In this document: positions 8,838 through 18,096 of the stretch, piece after piece
Layout: every line of letters begins with the position of its first letter
How positions within the stretch are numbered: position 1 is the stretch's first letter
Origin: UBA8401 sp041665525
GTDB taxonomy: Bacteria; Bacteroidota; Ignavibacteria; UBA10030; UBA8401
Direction: 5' to 3'
Length of the DNA stretch: 64,000 nt
Assembly (NCBI GenBank): GCA_041665525.1
Contig: JBAYIS010000011.1
Span: 1 to 64,000, forward strand
Notes under the pieces: model-generated
What the model was told of the DNA's origin: nothing
Database searches by the model: none
Seen by the model: only the letters and a program-made list of their open reading frames with translations
Program-made: the position numbers and the translations under genes

Positions 8838-9956
8838 TTATTTCTGCAGCATGTCGACCACTGCCTGATCGAACTTCGGCAATTCGCCGAACTGTTCTGC
8901 CAGCTGCTGATACTTGCGGAAGAAGTCATAAATGCCGAATTCCAGAGATTCGGTAAGAGACTTTCTTCCGAGTTTCGCGTCGATGGCATACGCCATCAAT
9001 AATCCCGCAGTGGCGCCGTAATTCTTTTCGTACGAACCGGAGAGGTTGGAATTCATGATCAATTCGCGCGCCCGTGTGTGGGAAATAGCAGGAGAGGAGA
9101 GTTCTTTTAAAGCATTATTGAGATCGCTTATTGCCACTTTCGCTGCAGAGAGTTGTCCCGAAGAAAGATGCGATCCGGTCCGTTGCTGCAGCGAGATCAA
9201 ATACGCGAAACCTTCATTCTGCACCAGTTCCGCAAGCACCCAATATGGCTCGGGTCGGGAAGAAATCATACGCCAAGCCGGAGTGTTTTGTTGATAGATG
9301 CCGAACACGGCATGGAATGTTTCGTGTGCCAGCGTGCTCATCATATCCACGAATTGCATCTGAATTTCTTGAATGTATTGCGCCGAGCGGGTAAGATTCA
9401 CTACGATGGTTAATTCACCTTCACCTTCGCCGACGAAATACGGAACATTGTCCCGCCAAACGATGCTGCGGACGAACGCCGCTGCATTCTCATTGCCAAG
9501 TGCGACAAAATAAACAGGGATCGATGCGTTGATTTTTATGTGTTGCGGAAAAAATGGAGCAATGGTAGCGAGGATTTTTCTGTCCAGGTTCCGGTTCTTG
9601 GCTTCTTTCGTCAACAACTCAATCTGCCGGAGATAGACCGAAGTAGCGCTCAACCCGAACATATCCTTCGCAAGACTGGCGCCATTGCGAAACCGTTCCA
9701 GTTCGCGGGCAAAATTCTGCGTGGAATACTGTTCCCGCGCGAGCAGTGCGCTGGTTGCCGCAGCGATCTGATTTCCTTTCAACTCCGCAACACGGTTAAC
9801 ATTCGTAATCTTTCCGGCGCTGAGGGCGATCAGCGCGTCGACAGAAGAAAAATCCAGACGAAGAGTGACATTGAAGTCGGATTGAGAGAAGAGAGTGCTG
9901 CAAAGAAAAAAAAATGAGACGTATAGTGTGCGGAATATGTGTCGCACCGGACGCAC
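8838..9956 (-). CDS. Putative secreted zinc peptidase (HExxH; DUF5700-like)
   Basis: A 372-residue protein with an N-terminal signal peptide (hydrophobic about 8-24, ending LFSQS). It carries His211-Glu212-x-x-His215 (HETFHAV) in a predicted helix and, 33 residues later, Glu248 in VQNEGFAYLI, the arrangement of a gluzincin with two His and one Glu zinc ligand. Overall it resembles the DUF5700 putative zinc peptidase family, which I recognise only loosely. The rest is mostly helical with no repeats. Translation starts at a GTG that shares one base with the TAG stop of the upstream aminotransferase gene (TAGTG), so the two are probably translationally coupled. Expected location is periplasm or outside the cell. 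Activity is inferred from the motif alone. Confidence 0.72.
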   Translation of the reverse strand: MRPVRHIFRTLYVSFFFLCSTLFSQSDFNVTLRLDFSSVDALIALSAGKITNVNRVAELKGNQIAAATSALLAREQYSTQNFARELERFRNGASLAKDMFGLSATSVYLRQIELLTKEAKNRNLDRKILATIAPFFPQHIKINASIPVYFVALGNENAAAFVRSIVWRDNVPYFVGEGEGELTIVVNLTRSAQYIQEIQMQFVDMMSTLAHETFHAVFGIYQQNTPAWRMISSRPEPYWVLAELVQNEGFAYLISLQQRTGSHLSSGQLSAAKVAISDLNNALKELSSPAISHTRARELIMNSNLSGSYEKNYGATAGLLMAYAIDAKLGRKSLTESLEFGIYDFFRKYQQLAEQFGELPKFDQAVVDMLQK

Positions 9957-11140
9957 TACTTTCTCGAAGGATTCTGCATCACATTCTTAATACCGCGAAT
10001 CGCCTGCCGGATCCGCTCTTCATTTTCGATCAGTGCAAGCCGGACGGAACCTTCGCCGGCATCGCCGAATCCGATTCCGGGTGAAACAGCCACTTTCGCT
10101 TCCTGCACCAGCAATTTAGCGCATTCCAATGAACCCATCTGCTTCAATCCCTCCGGCAGTTCCGCCCAGACGAACATCGACGCTTTCGGTTTTTCCACCT
10201 TCCAACCGATCTTATTCAATCCGTCCACCAGCACATTGCGGCGGGATTCGTACATTGTCCTGATATCTTCAACGCAATCCTGCGGGCCGTTTAAAGCCGA
10301 TATTGCGGCGATCTGTATCGCCTGGAACATTCCATAGTCCAGGTAGCTCTTGATCTTTACCAGTGCACCGACAATCTCTTTATTTCCGACGCAGAATCCT
10401 ACGCGCCAGCCTGCCATGTTGTAACTTTTAGAAAGAGTGGAGAATTCCACGGCAACATCCTTCGCGCCCGGAATCTGAAAGATCGACGGCGCTTGATATC
10501 CGTCGAAGCCCAGATCGCCATAAGCGAGATCGTGGATGATGAAGATGTCGTTCGCTTTGGCGAATGCAACGGCTTCTTCAAAAAAATCAAGTCCAACCGT
10601 CGCGGTTGTCGGATTGTTCGGATAGTTCAGTATTAAAAATTTTGGTTTCGGATGTGTGTTCTTATACGCTTCAGCAACCCTTGCTAAAAATGATTCCTGA
10701 GGAAAGAGATTCACATGAATCACTTGTGCTCCGGCGATGACAAACGCGTATGGATGGATTGGATAGGCAGGAGTGGAACAGAGGATTGTATCTCCTGGAC
10801 CGGAAACTGCAAGCGCAAGATGTGCCAATCCTTCTTTGGAACCGATCGTCGCGACAGCTTCCGAATTAGGATCGAGATCGATATTGAATTTGCGTTTGTA
10901 CCAATCGCACACGGCAAGGCGGAGTTTATAGATTCCTTTGGAGGCGGAATAGCGGTGGTTGGTACCCTTTTGCGCAGCTTCAGTCAGTTTATCCACAATA
11001 TGCTGCGGTGTCGGCTGATCGGGATTTCCCATTCCGAGATTGATGATGTCTTCCCCATTCCGGCGGGCAGCGAACATCATTTCGTTCACCACAGCGAATA
11101 CATATGGTGGAAGCCTGTTTAATCGTTCGAAGTTTTTCAT
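9956..11140 (-). CDS. alaC: Glutamate-pyruvate (alanine) aminotransferase, AlaC-type
   Basis: A 394-residue PLP-dependent fold-type I aminotransferase that makes alanine from pyruvate and glutamate in the cytoplasm. It follows AlaC closely: LNRLPPYVF at the N-terminus, GMGNPDQPTP, the TIGSKEGLAHL segment, Asp204 in IHDLAYGD (pyridine nitrogen), Lys238 in TLSKSYNMAGWR (Schiff base), and VSPGIGFG near the C-terminus. The frame stays open upstream to about 11269, but the extra 43 residues have no similarity to the family; the ATG at 11140 (MKNFERLNR) matches the family start. No clear Shine-Dalgarno is present. Related diaminopimelate or aspartate aminotransferases are alternatives, but the match to AlaC is the best. 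It is followed, with a one-base overlap, by the zincin-like gene. Confidence 0.9.
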   Translation of the reverse strand: MKNFERLNRLPPYVFAVVNEMMFAARRNGEDIINLGMGNPDQPTPQHIVDKLTEAAQKGTNHRYSASKGIYKLRLAVCDWYKRKFNIDLDPNSEAVATIGSKEGLAHLALAVSGPGDTILCSTPAYPIHPYAFVIAGAQVIHVNLFPQESFLARVAEAYKNTHPKPKFLILNYPNNPTTATVGLDFFEEAVAFAKANDIFIIHDLAYGDLGFDGYQAPSIFQIPGAKDVAVEFSTLSKSYNMAGWRVGFCVGNKEIVGALVKIKSYLDYGMFQAIQIAAISALNGPQDCVEDIRTMYESRRNVLVDGLNKIGWKVEKPKASMFVWAELPEGLKQMGSLECAKLLVQEAKVAVSPGIGFGDAGEGSVRLALIENEERIRQAIRGIKNVMQNPSRK

Positions 11141-11254
11141 AAGTGATTCTATCAATATATAAAATTTCGAATAACAAGAAAGAGACCCTTCACCGAATTT
11201 GAACGATTGAAACCTCTGAAATATTAAATATTCATGACCATTTCGAGCCCCGCC

Positions 11255-11500
11255 ATAAAGTGTCATCAAGAGCGGAACGAGAAATCTCAGACTTTAATTA
11301 TGAAAGAAAAACGCGATTCTCCCAAATAGATCCTCCGAAGGAGTCCGTTGGACCTTTGGCGAAGCCATCACTTCGTGACGGGACGTGCGCAGGTTCCGCT
11401 TTTTGTTCCGCTGTATGGAATGCCGTCCGCGGAATGCAAATAGCGCAAATCCCGCCGAGTGGAATCCTAAAGGCGGGACATGACAAATACCTCGCCACTT
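11255..11500. repeat. Dispersed repeats upstream of alaC
   Basis: The ~500-bp spacer 11141-11648 contains repeat modules: GTGTCATCAAGAGCGGAACG at about 11261, CTCCGAAGGAGTCCGTTGGACC, AGCCATCACTTCGTGACGGGAC (near 11365-11385) and CCGCCGAGTGGAATCCTAAAGGCGGGACATGAC (ends about 11483). These match modules at 5.6, 8.5 and 29.0 kb. Open frames across them are low-information and rejected as genes. 11141-11254, the alaC leader, shows nothing assignable. Confidence 0.6.
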
Positions 11501-11593
11501 GTCCGCCATGATGTGTCTATTCGGGAAGGACTCATTCGGAGCGGCGAGGATGTTTATTGGAAGGGACTTGCATTCGCACCGACAGTTAAATAA

Positions 11594-11624
11594 AAAAAGG
11601 CATCCTGATTTTCGGGATGCCTTT
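11594..11624 (-). terminator. Rho-independent terminator of the S46 peptidase gene
   Basis: Ten-base stem AAAGGCATCC (11596-11605) paired with GGATGCCTTT (11615-11624). Read on the minus strand the stem is followed by a run of T (complement of the A-run at 11592-11598), 25 bases past the stop codon of the 11649-13766 gene. Confidence 0.85.
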
Positions 11625-11648
11625 GTCTAAAAACACTTTTCGATGAAT

Positions 11649-13766
11649 CTATTTTTTCTTTTTCTTAGCCGGTTTTGCCGGAGTTTCTTTTACCGGCGCC
11701 GGTTTTGCAACGACGCCTTCAATCTCATCCGCAAGGATGTTCGCATCGTATAATTTCCGCATTGTTTCGATCATCACACCGGGATGGACCGAGACTGCGC
11801 GGTTCACTTCTTCGGAATATGCGAATCTGCCCGGAAGGCTTTCGATATTCCCGTCGAAGATCAATCCGACCAGCTCAGCCTGTGCATTGATTACCGGCGA
11901 GCCGGAATTTCCTCCGATGATGTCATGGGTGGTAACAAAGTTCATCGGAGTGGCAAGATTCAATTTACTGACTCCTTCCGAATACCGTTTCGGCAATTCA
12001 AAATCTCCTTTATTGCCGAAACCAGTGGAGCGGTCGAACAATCCGTACATCGTGGTCATGCTCGGAGCGATCGTACCGTTCATCGGATATCCCTTCACTT
12101 GTCCATAGGACAATCGCAATGTGAAATTGGCATCAGGAGGAAGTTCTTTGCCATAAGCTGCAAAGCGTGCATTTCCTGTTGCTTCGCTCGCCATGGAAAT
12201 CAATCCGGAAATGTTCTTATCCTGCCAAGTGCGCATTTCATCGCCAATTGGCGCAACTTTACGTGCCAGTTCAATCATCGGATCCGTTGACGCGGTGATC
12301 GCCTGTTCCCCTCCTTCAATCAGCGATTTGCGGAATTCGACATCGGCAAGTTTTGTTCCGCCGATATAATATTTCGCCGCTTCCTCCGGTGTCTTGCCAT
12401 TCAGTGCGGCAGCAACCCAGGGATCGTTGACACCTAATTTTTCTGCAGCTTCTTTGAAACGTTCTGCCAGAAGTATTTCTTCCATGTCCGGATACACCGG
12501 TGCGGGAGAATACAGGTTGTCCAGTATCCTGTTGATGGTCCCATCCTGATATTGGGGTAAACGTTCACCGTTCGGTTTTTTCATCTCAACGGCATAACGG
12601 GCGATGGTCAATGCACGTGTGGAAAGAGATCCGCTCAATCCTCGGTAGGTCAGTTCGTTGAAGCGGGATTTAGTTCTTTCCATTGCTGTCGCAATGGAAT
12701 CCCATGCCCATGCATATTTTGCTTTGAGTTCGGGATTTGCGTTGATCTTGCTCAAAAGTTCTTTTTCATCGCTCAATTTCTTTGCCATCAGATTCTTGTC
12801 CAGCAATCCTTGATATTCACCCGTCATCGCTTTGATGGCATTCTCATATCCGAAGATCATGCCGTCAGCGCGGCGATGCTGCTCTTCGCCGAGTGCGGAA
12901 TATTTTTTCAATACTGCAACAGTTCGTTTCATTGTGCTGAGCCGCGCAGGGTATTGATAGTTGCGAGAGTATTCGATTTGCGCATAGGTCTGCTGCCGGT
13001 TGGTGGAGCCGGGATGACCGGAGACGAAAACGAGTTCACCGTCCGCAGCACCGGCAGTTTTCCATTTCAGGAAATTGGTGGAATTAACTGGTTTGTCGTT
13101 TTCGTACACGCGGAAGAAACACATGTCCACATCATACCGGGGGTAGGTGAAATTATCCGGATCTCCTCCATAGAAGGCAATCTGTTTTTCCGGTGCCATC
13201 ACCAATCGGACATCGGTGTATTTTTTATAACGATAAATCCAGTATTCTGTTCCATTATAGAGAGTAACATTATCGGACCGCAGGTCGGGATATTTTTCCG
13301 TACTTTCTTTCTGGAGTCCGGCAAGCGCTGCCCGGCGGGCAGTCATCGCTTCGCGGCCGGTCTTGCCGGCGATTGCGCTCATTACTTTTTCAGTGACATT
13401 ATCCATACCTACCAGGACATTCAACTCAAGATCGACGCATTTTACTTCGTCAGCGGCAGTTCGTGCATAGAATCCTGTTTTGATGTAATCTTTTTCCGGG
13501 GTGGACATTTTTTGCAACTGCCCGGAACCGACATGATGATTGGTCATCACCAATCCATTGGGGGAGATGAAGGAGCCGGAACCGCCGTCATTAAAGCGAA
13601 CGGAGGAGAGCCGGACATGATCCAGCCATTCCTGGGTGACATCAAATCCGTATTTTTCTTTCAATTGTTTCTTAGGTGGATTGTCGAAGGTCCACATTCC
13701 TTCTTCGGCAAGGGTGATGCCGGAAAGGAAGAGGGCAAGTGCCAGTAGCGTTCGAAGATTATTCAT
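11649..13766 (-). CDS. S46 family dipeptidyl-peptidase (DPP7-like)
   Basis: A 705-residue exported serine peptidase of family S46, which removes N-terminal dipeptides from oligopeptides in the periplasm. A signal peptide covers about 1-20. The chymotrypsin-fold landmarks are present: SFISPNGLVMTNHHVG with His77/His78, and the nucleophile Ser621 in GGNSGSPV. Eighteen residues after the Ser lies Gly639 (in IFDGN). In characterised S46 enzymes this position is Gly in DPP7 and Arg in the acidic-specific DPP11, so a DPP7-like preference for hydrophobic P1 is inferred. The long insert between the two barrels is helical, as usual for the family. The C-terminus ends in an unusual Pro/Lys-rich tail (about 670-705) finishing in five Lys. 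Single gene with its own terminator. Confidence 0.92.
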   Translation of the reverse strand: MNNLRTLLALALFLSGITLAEEGMWTFDNPPKKQLKEKYGFDVTQEWLDHVRLSSVRFNDGGSGSFISPNGLVMTNHHVGSGQLQKMSTPEKDYIKTGFYARTAADEVKCVDLELNVLVGMDNVTEKVMSAIAGKTGREAMTARRAALAGLQKESTEKYPDLRSDNVTLYNGTEYWIYRYKKYTDVRLVMAPEKQIAFYGGDPDNFTYPRYDVDMCFFRVYENDKPVNSTNFLKWKTAGAADGELVFVSGHPGSTNRQQTYAQIEYSRNYQYPARLSTMKRTVAVLKKYSALGEEQHRRADGMIFGYENAIKAMTGEYQGLLDKNLMAKKLSDEKELLSKINANPELKAKYAWAWDSIATAMERTKSRFNELTYRGLSGSLSTRALTIARYAVEMKKPNGERLPQYQDGTINRILDNLYSPAPVYPDMEEILLAERFKEAAEKLGVNDPWVAAALNGKTPEEAAKYYIGGTKLADVEFRKSLIEGGEQAITASTDPMIELARKVAPIGDEMRTWQDKNISGLISMASEATGNARFAAYGKELPPDANFTLRLSYGQVKGYPMNGTIAPSMTTMYGLFDRSTGFGNKGDFELPKRYSEGVSKLNLATPMNFVTTHDIIGGNSGSPVINAQAELVGLIFDGNIESLPGRFAYSEEVNRAVSVHPGVMIETMRKLYDANILADEIEGVVAKPAPVKETPAKPAKKKKK

Positions 13767-13837
13767 AACTGCCTCTGTAGTAGGTATTCATTTTGGGTAA
13801 TAGTGATTGTACTGCAATATTTATATTTTTCTTGGAA

Positions 13838-15529
13838 CTACTTCATCCGTTTCCCTTTTTCTTCTTCGGTGAAGATCCAGCCGATAATCTTACCGGCATC
13901 GATATCATTGAAGTTGGACCAGTATTCCATCGTCCGGAAGTTCCGGGAACTGGTATCGTTGGCAATGTGCAGTTCCACTTCCTTTTTAATCTCATGCAGG
14001 CGTTGTTTCCACTGTTCCATGTTCGTGCTGCGAAGGTCGATCCATCCCGCATGCGCCCATTCTTCAATGGATGCAGGGGAGATGTTCAATTCGTCGATCC
14101 CCCGATAGGCGGGGATCTTCACTTCGTTTCCGCGGAGCAGTTTCTTACCGTCGGGAAGGAGGATTGGAATGCCAATGGAGATGATCTGTGAGCGAAGCGC
14201 TTCGTCGTGCGTTAAATATTCCGTAATGTCTTCCGAAATTTTTTTCGCTGGTGTCTTTAGGACGATGTTCACAGTGCCGTAAACTTTCTTGAGTAGATGC
14301 GCTTCATAGAGCAGTTTTGAAAGACGCGGCGGGCCCAGCATCTCGAAAGCAACACTGTTGGTATCGTGCTCTTTCTCCAGTTTTTTCATCTTTTCTAATG
14401 CTCCCTGGAACATGAATCCTGCGCGGTATGTTGGGGCAAGGGTTGCATTGTCCAGCGCATTGATGATGTCGTGTCCTGTGTTTCCGCCGCGGATTTCATA
14501 CAATACCGATTCGGCAATCTCTTCCGGAGTGACGAATTCCATCTGTCCCGGTGTGGCGATCGCTTCGAATTCACCGCGGGAGAAAATGCCGTTCTCACCG
14601 GTATCGATGAAAACAGATTTCAAACGATGGCCCGTTTTGTGGACGTTTCCTTCCAATTTTAGTTTGAATTTTCCTTTTAATTCGATCCCTTTATCCGGCG
14701 GACAGTCATAGAGGTCAATAGGTTTGCCGCGCTTGGCGATCTCACCGTACGCAATCTTTTTCCAGGCAATTGCTCCCGTCGGTTTTATCTCTTTCGTGAT
14801 CGGTGCGTCGGGTGTCCTTCCCATCAAAAAGAGTAACATGGTATGAGCTCCGGCTACGACGGATTTGGAAAGGAGCACGCGCGACGGTTTTTCCTCACTG
14901 TGGGTATACGGAATATTTAACCCCATACCGCCGGTGCCGCTGGTGCCGATCTTCACGTAGGTGGATGTTTTTGCGATGTTCATGGACCGGTAGAAGATCT
15001 GTACATGCCGGATCAGCTGCGGTGTGTATTGTGTGGCAAGCAACCGTTCGACGATCTCGTTCAGATTGGCGGCATTGTTTTTCATTGCAATCATTACATC
15101 GCGGGAACTTTGGAAAATATCTTGATAAGCGATCGCCGTGGCAGAATTGATGCAATCGATCACAATATCCGGTTTGTATTTATTGATAAGCTGAAACAGA
15201 GCGGAACGCTCGAGAACTTCCGCCGTCAGTTCGTTGATGATATCGTCGAGGAATTTAGACCGTTTTTGCGAATCGCTTAAGATCTCTTCGCGCGTCAGGT
15301 CCTTAAACTCATTCCGGACAAAAATGTTGCCCCACCACGGAAGAAAGAAATTCTTTCCTGCTTTCGGATACTCCTTGCGCATTGTTTCGCAGGCATCTTT
15401 TGCTTCGGATTCTTTCAGGGAGGTGAGGATGATTTTCTTTGGTTTCTCTTCCATCAACTTGCGGCAGATCGAGGAGCCGACCAGTCCCCAGCCGCCGAGG
15501 ACGAGTACGGTCTTGTTTGTAATCACCAT
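13838..15529 (-). CDS. Extended NAD(P)-dependent Rossmann-fold dehydrogenase, function unknown
   Basis: A 563-residue cytoplasmic protein. It begins with a Rossmann dinucleotide-binding motif, VLVLGGWGLVGSSICRKL (about residues 9-26), of the extended short-chain dehydrogenase/epimerase type. The second half (about 240-563) is not part of the standard SDR fold and contains no motif I recognise. A segment YVKIGTSGTGGMGLNIPYTHSEEKPSR around 205-230 could be the substrate region; a canonical YxxxK was not identified with confidence. The protein is about 200-250 residues longer than typical epimerases. It lies alone between the S46 peptidase and a T9SS protein, all on the minus strand but with separate spacing. 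I would not assign a substrate. Confidence 0.7.
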   Translation of the reverse strand: MVITNKTVLVLGGWGLVGSSICRKLMEEKPKKIILTSLKESEAKDACETMRKEYPKAGKNFFLPWWGNIFVRNEFKDLTREEILSDSQKRSKFLDDIINELTAEVLERSALFQLINKYKPDIVIDCINSATAIAYQDIFQSSRDVMIAMKNNAANLNEIVERLLATQYTPQLIRHVQIFYRSMNIAKTSTYVKIGTSGTGGMGLNIPYTHSEEKPSRVLLSKSVVAGAHTMLLFLMGRTPDAPITKEIKPTGAIAWKKIAYGEIAKRGKPIDLYDCPPDKGIELKGKFKLKLEGNVHKTGHRLKSVFIDTGENGIFSRGEFEAIATPGQMEFVTPEEIAESVLYEIRGGNTGHDIINALDNATLAPTYRAGFMFQGALEKMKKLEKEHDTNSVAFEMLGPPRLSKLLYEAHLLKKVYGTVNIVLKTPAKKISEDITEYLTHDEALRSQIISIGIPILLPDGKKLLRGNEVKIPAYRGIDELNISPASIEEWAHAGWIDLRSTNMEQWKQRLHEIKKEVELHIANDTSSRNFRTMEYWSNFNDIDAGKIIGWIFTEEEKGKRMK

Positions 15530-15683
15530 AAAAACTCTTTCTGTGTGTGAAAAAGCAGCGTGGGAATGCGGAAGATGTTTGCTTCCTTACTTTTTTGTGC
15601 GGTAAAGATACATGGATTTAGCGGAAAGAGAAAGCGAATTATTGACAGTTTCTGCCGAAAAACATCGATTGCATTGCGGACAC

Positions 15684-17957
15684 TTACTTCAGAAGAAGAA
15701 GTTTTTTTGTATCGGTCCGGTTGCCCGCCGATAAGCGGTAAAAATAGATACCGCTCGGAAGATTTCCAGCATTCCAGCGTATGGTGTGAGTGCCGGGTTC
15801 CAGAATTTGATTCAAGAGTGTTTTGACCTCTTTCCCCAGAATGTCATAAACAGTCAGTGTCGCAAACTCCGCGACCGGAAGTTGGAATTCGAACGTCGTC
15901 GAAGGATTGAATGGATTGGGATAATTTTGACGCAATGCAAATTCCGCCGGGAAACCCGGTGCTTCCCGCACACCGGTCGGTACACCGAAGCCGGCGAAGG
16001 TCTTTCCGATGTTTTGAATATCAACGATCCATCGGTACTTCGGATCGAGGAACGGATATTCATATTTGACACTGGCAGTATCGCTCCGCAGATCCAATGC
16101 CATCCAATCAAACGCGAGGAAGTAGGATTGCCATCGGCCGTTGGGATCGACAGCTTTTACACCGACCGGAGCATTGGAAAGTGCATCCGAGAAGAGGACA
16201 ACGCCATTCGTTGCCGGTTGCAGTTTATCCATCCTGTTCGTGAATAGCGGAATTTCATAATACGGATGGTACCACAGCGTCACCGTATCCTTCGTCAGAT
16301 TTTCCGGAAGAAATCCGAACACAGCGTCGTCTATTATTGTGCTGGAGACATTCAGTTGCCACGGAAACTTCACTTCGGCAAAACTGTTTTGTTTGTATGG
16401 AAAATCCTGTTGCACGATCCCCTTCACGCCGAAATATTTTACATGCATGTCGGTGTCCGCGAAGATCGTATCCTGCTTGTTGCTAATGATGCCATGATCC
16501 TGATCCGCGATGATATAATAGCGTTTCACTCCGGCAGGAAGAGAACTGCTATTCTCCAGCCATGCTCCGGAATATTTTGTAAGGTCGTATGTGCCGCTTT
16601 CGCCTGCCACTTCAATAATCACATTATAGAGTTCAAACAATGCGGACAGATCAGTGATGGTGTACTGCCTGGCATCGCAGAAATCATAATACGGCGGCGC
16701 GCCAAAATCCGTCTTCATCGTATATTTCAAATAGATGGATGGATCGGTTGTGCCGGACGGAAGAGTTTTTCCGTTGAAGAGTAGAAGTAGCGGATTCTTT
16801 TTCTTAAAGATGACATATTCATAGACGGGTGATTTTGTCATCCGTCCCAGTGTATCCGATGCGTTGATATAATAGAAGACCGAATCGCCCGGATCTGCAG
16901 CCGGCAGTGTTCCGGTGAAAACGAAACCGTCCTCCCGCACCATCGGTGAAGATTGCCATGCACCGTTGCCGAGTTTTGTGAACAACTGCACATCAACCGG
17001 ATCATTGACAGAACCGGTTTTTACCGTGGCGGTCAATCGTCGTTCCTGTGTTACGGCGGAATTCAGCAGCTTCGATATTGTGACCTTCGGTCTCGGTGCG
17101 GATGTGTATTCAACAACCATGAACATTCCCCATTCAAAATCTCCGCGCAGCCACCATCCCCGGTCGTTTGATGACAGACGTCCGCGTGGATAGAACTTAT
17201 AGGAATGAAATGGATATTCCGGATTGGGGAAGGAGGCAACCTCTTGGCGAATGCCAGCGGTGCTGGTTGCGTTATTTAAAACTGTGAAACCGATTAATTG
17301 GTTTTCCTTGAACTTCATTGTATCGCCGGTGGTGAGCAAGTCCAGGGAATGCCAGGAATAAGCTTTCACCGGAACGCTCATGCCTCCTTTTTTCCACGAT
17401 GCTTCAACACCCAACGGATCAAAAGCATAGTGAAGCGAATCGCTTGATTTGGGCGGGAAAATCCATGTAGTGTCTGTTGCCAATTCACGGTACGGAGTCA
17501 CTTGATTGACGGGATCATCCGATTTGACGTAGTATCCGAGATTCTTTACATGCTGCGAATTCGGGATATCCAGCAGACGTGGATTGAGATACCACAATCG
17601 AATATTCACTTCCTTTGATTCTCCGACATCTCCGGAGATCGCCCAGCACACCTCGCGGACAAATCCGTCACCGGGCACCTGATACCACTGCATCATCATT
17701 TCTTCTTCAAGATTCCCGAATTCATACGATAGATCCGAATCTTTGATAAAATTCTTCATAGTATCGACAATCTGGGACAGCGTCTCTCCAGAACCGATCC
17801 GGCCAAAACGCTGCATGGCATCGGAGAGTTGTTCTCCGTCTCGCATCGGCATTGCTTCCTGCTTTCCGTCCAGTGTTACATGCAGAAAAAAACGATGCTG
17901 TGCCGCCGAGAACGAAACGATAAAGGCAAGACAGAGACAAATTTTTATTTTCATCAT
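15684..17957 (-). CDS. Secreted protein with T9SS sorting domain, function unknown
   Basis: About 757 residues. The start is placed at the Met-Met that opens a signal peptide (MMKIKICLCLAFIVSFSAAQ); eight extra in-frame residues upstream are possible. The middle is beta-rich: around 300-380 there is a fibronectin/Ig-like stretch (FVFTGTLPAADPGDSVFYYI) typical of surface proteins. Around 395-540 lies an unidentified domain with a segment ITDLSALFELYNVIIEVAG. The final ~85 residues are a type A T9SS sorting domain: RQNYPNPFNPSTTFEFQL, VYDILGKEV, LPSGIYFYRL and a terminal KKLLLLK. It probably ends up on the cell surface or in the medium. No enzyme motif was found. Confidence 0.8.
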   Translation of the reverse strand: MMKIKICLCLAFIVSFSAAQHRFFLHVTLDGKQEAMPMRDGEQLSDAMQRFGRIGSGETLSQIVDTMKNFIKDSDLSYEFGNLEEEMMMQWYQVPGDGFVREVCWAISGDVGESKEVNIRLWYLNPRLLDIPNSQHVKNLGYYVKSDDPVNQVTPYRELATDTTWIFPPKSSDSLHYAFDPLGVEASWKKGGMSVPVKAYSWHSLDLLTTGDTMKFKENQLIGFTVLNNATSTAGIRQEVASFPNPEYPFHSYKFYPRGRLSSNDRGWWLRGDFEWGMFMVVEYTSAPRPKVTISKLLNSAVTQERRLTATVKTGSVNDPVDVQLFTKLGNGAWQSSPMVREDGFVFTGTLPAADPGDSVFYYINASDTLGRMTKSPVYEYVIFKKKNPLLLLFNGKTLPSGTTDPSIYLKYTMKTDFGAPPYYDFCDARQYTITDLSALFELYNVIIEVAGESGTYDLTKYSGAWLENSSSLPAGVKRYYIIADQDHGIISNKQDTIFADTDMHVKYFGVKGIVQQDFPYKQNSFAEVKFPWQLNVSSTIIDDAVFGFLPENLTKDTVTLWYHPYYEIPLFTNRMDKLQPATNGVVLFSDALSNAPVGVKAVDPNGRWQSYFLAFDWMALDLRSDTASVKYEYPFLDPKYRWIVDIQNIGKTFAGFGVPTGVREAPGFPAEFALRQNYPNPFNPSTTFEFQLPVAEFATLTVYDILGKEVKTLLNQILEPGTHTIRWNAGNLPSGIYFYRLSAGNRTDTKKLLLLK

Positions 17958-18096
17958 AATTGCCATTACATGTAACATACCTTTTTTTTTCCAGTGAACA
18001 CACTTAAGAAGTTCTAAGAACCGTTGTATAGGAGAGGGAAGTCTGTTATTGATTCATCCTGTGATTGTCGATATATTGGTGAAAAAAGGGACTTTC

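Noticed and set aside
12810..13748. 312-codon plus-strand open frame inside the S46 peptidase gene
   Set aside because: Antisense to the conserved His-containing half of the peptidase; the reading is a codon-bias shadow.
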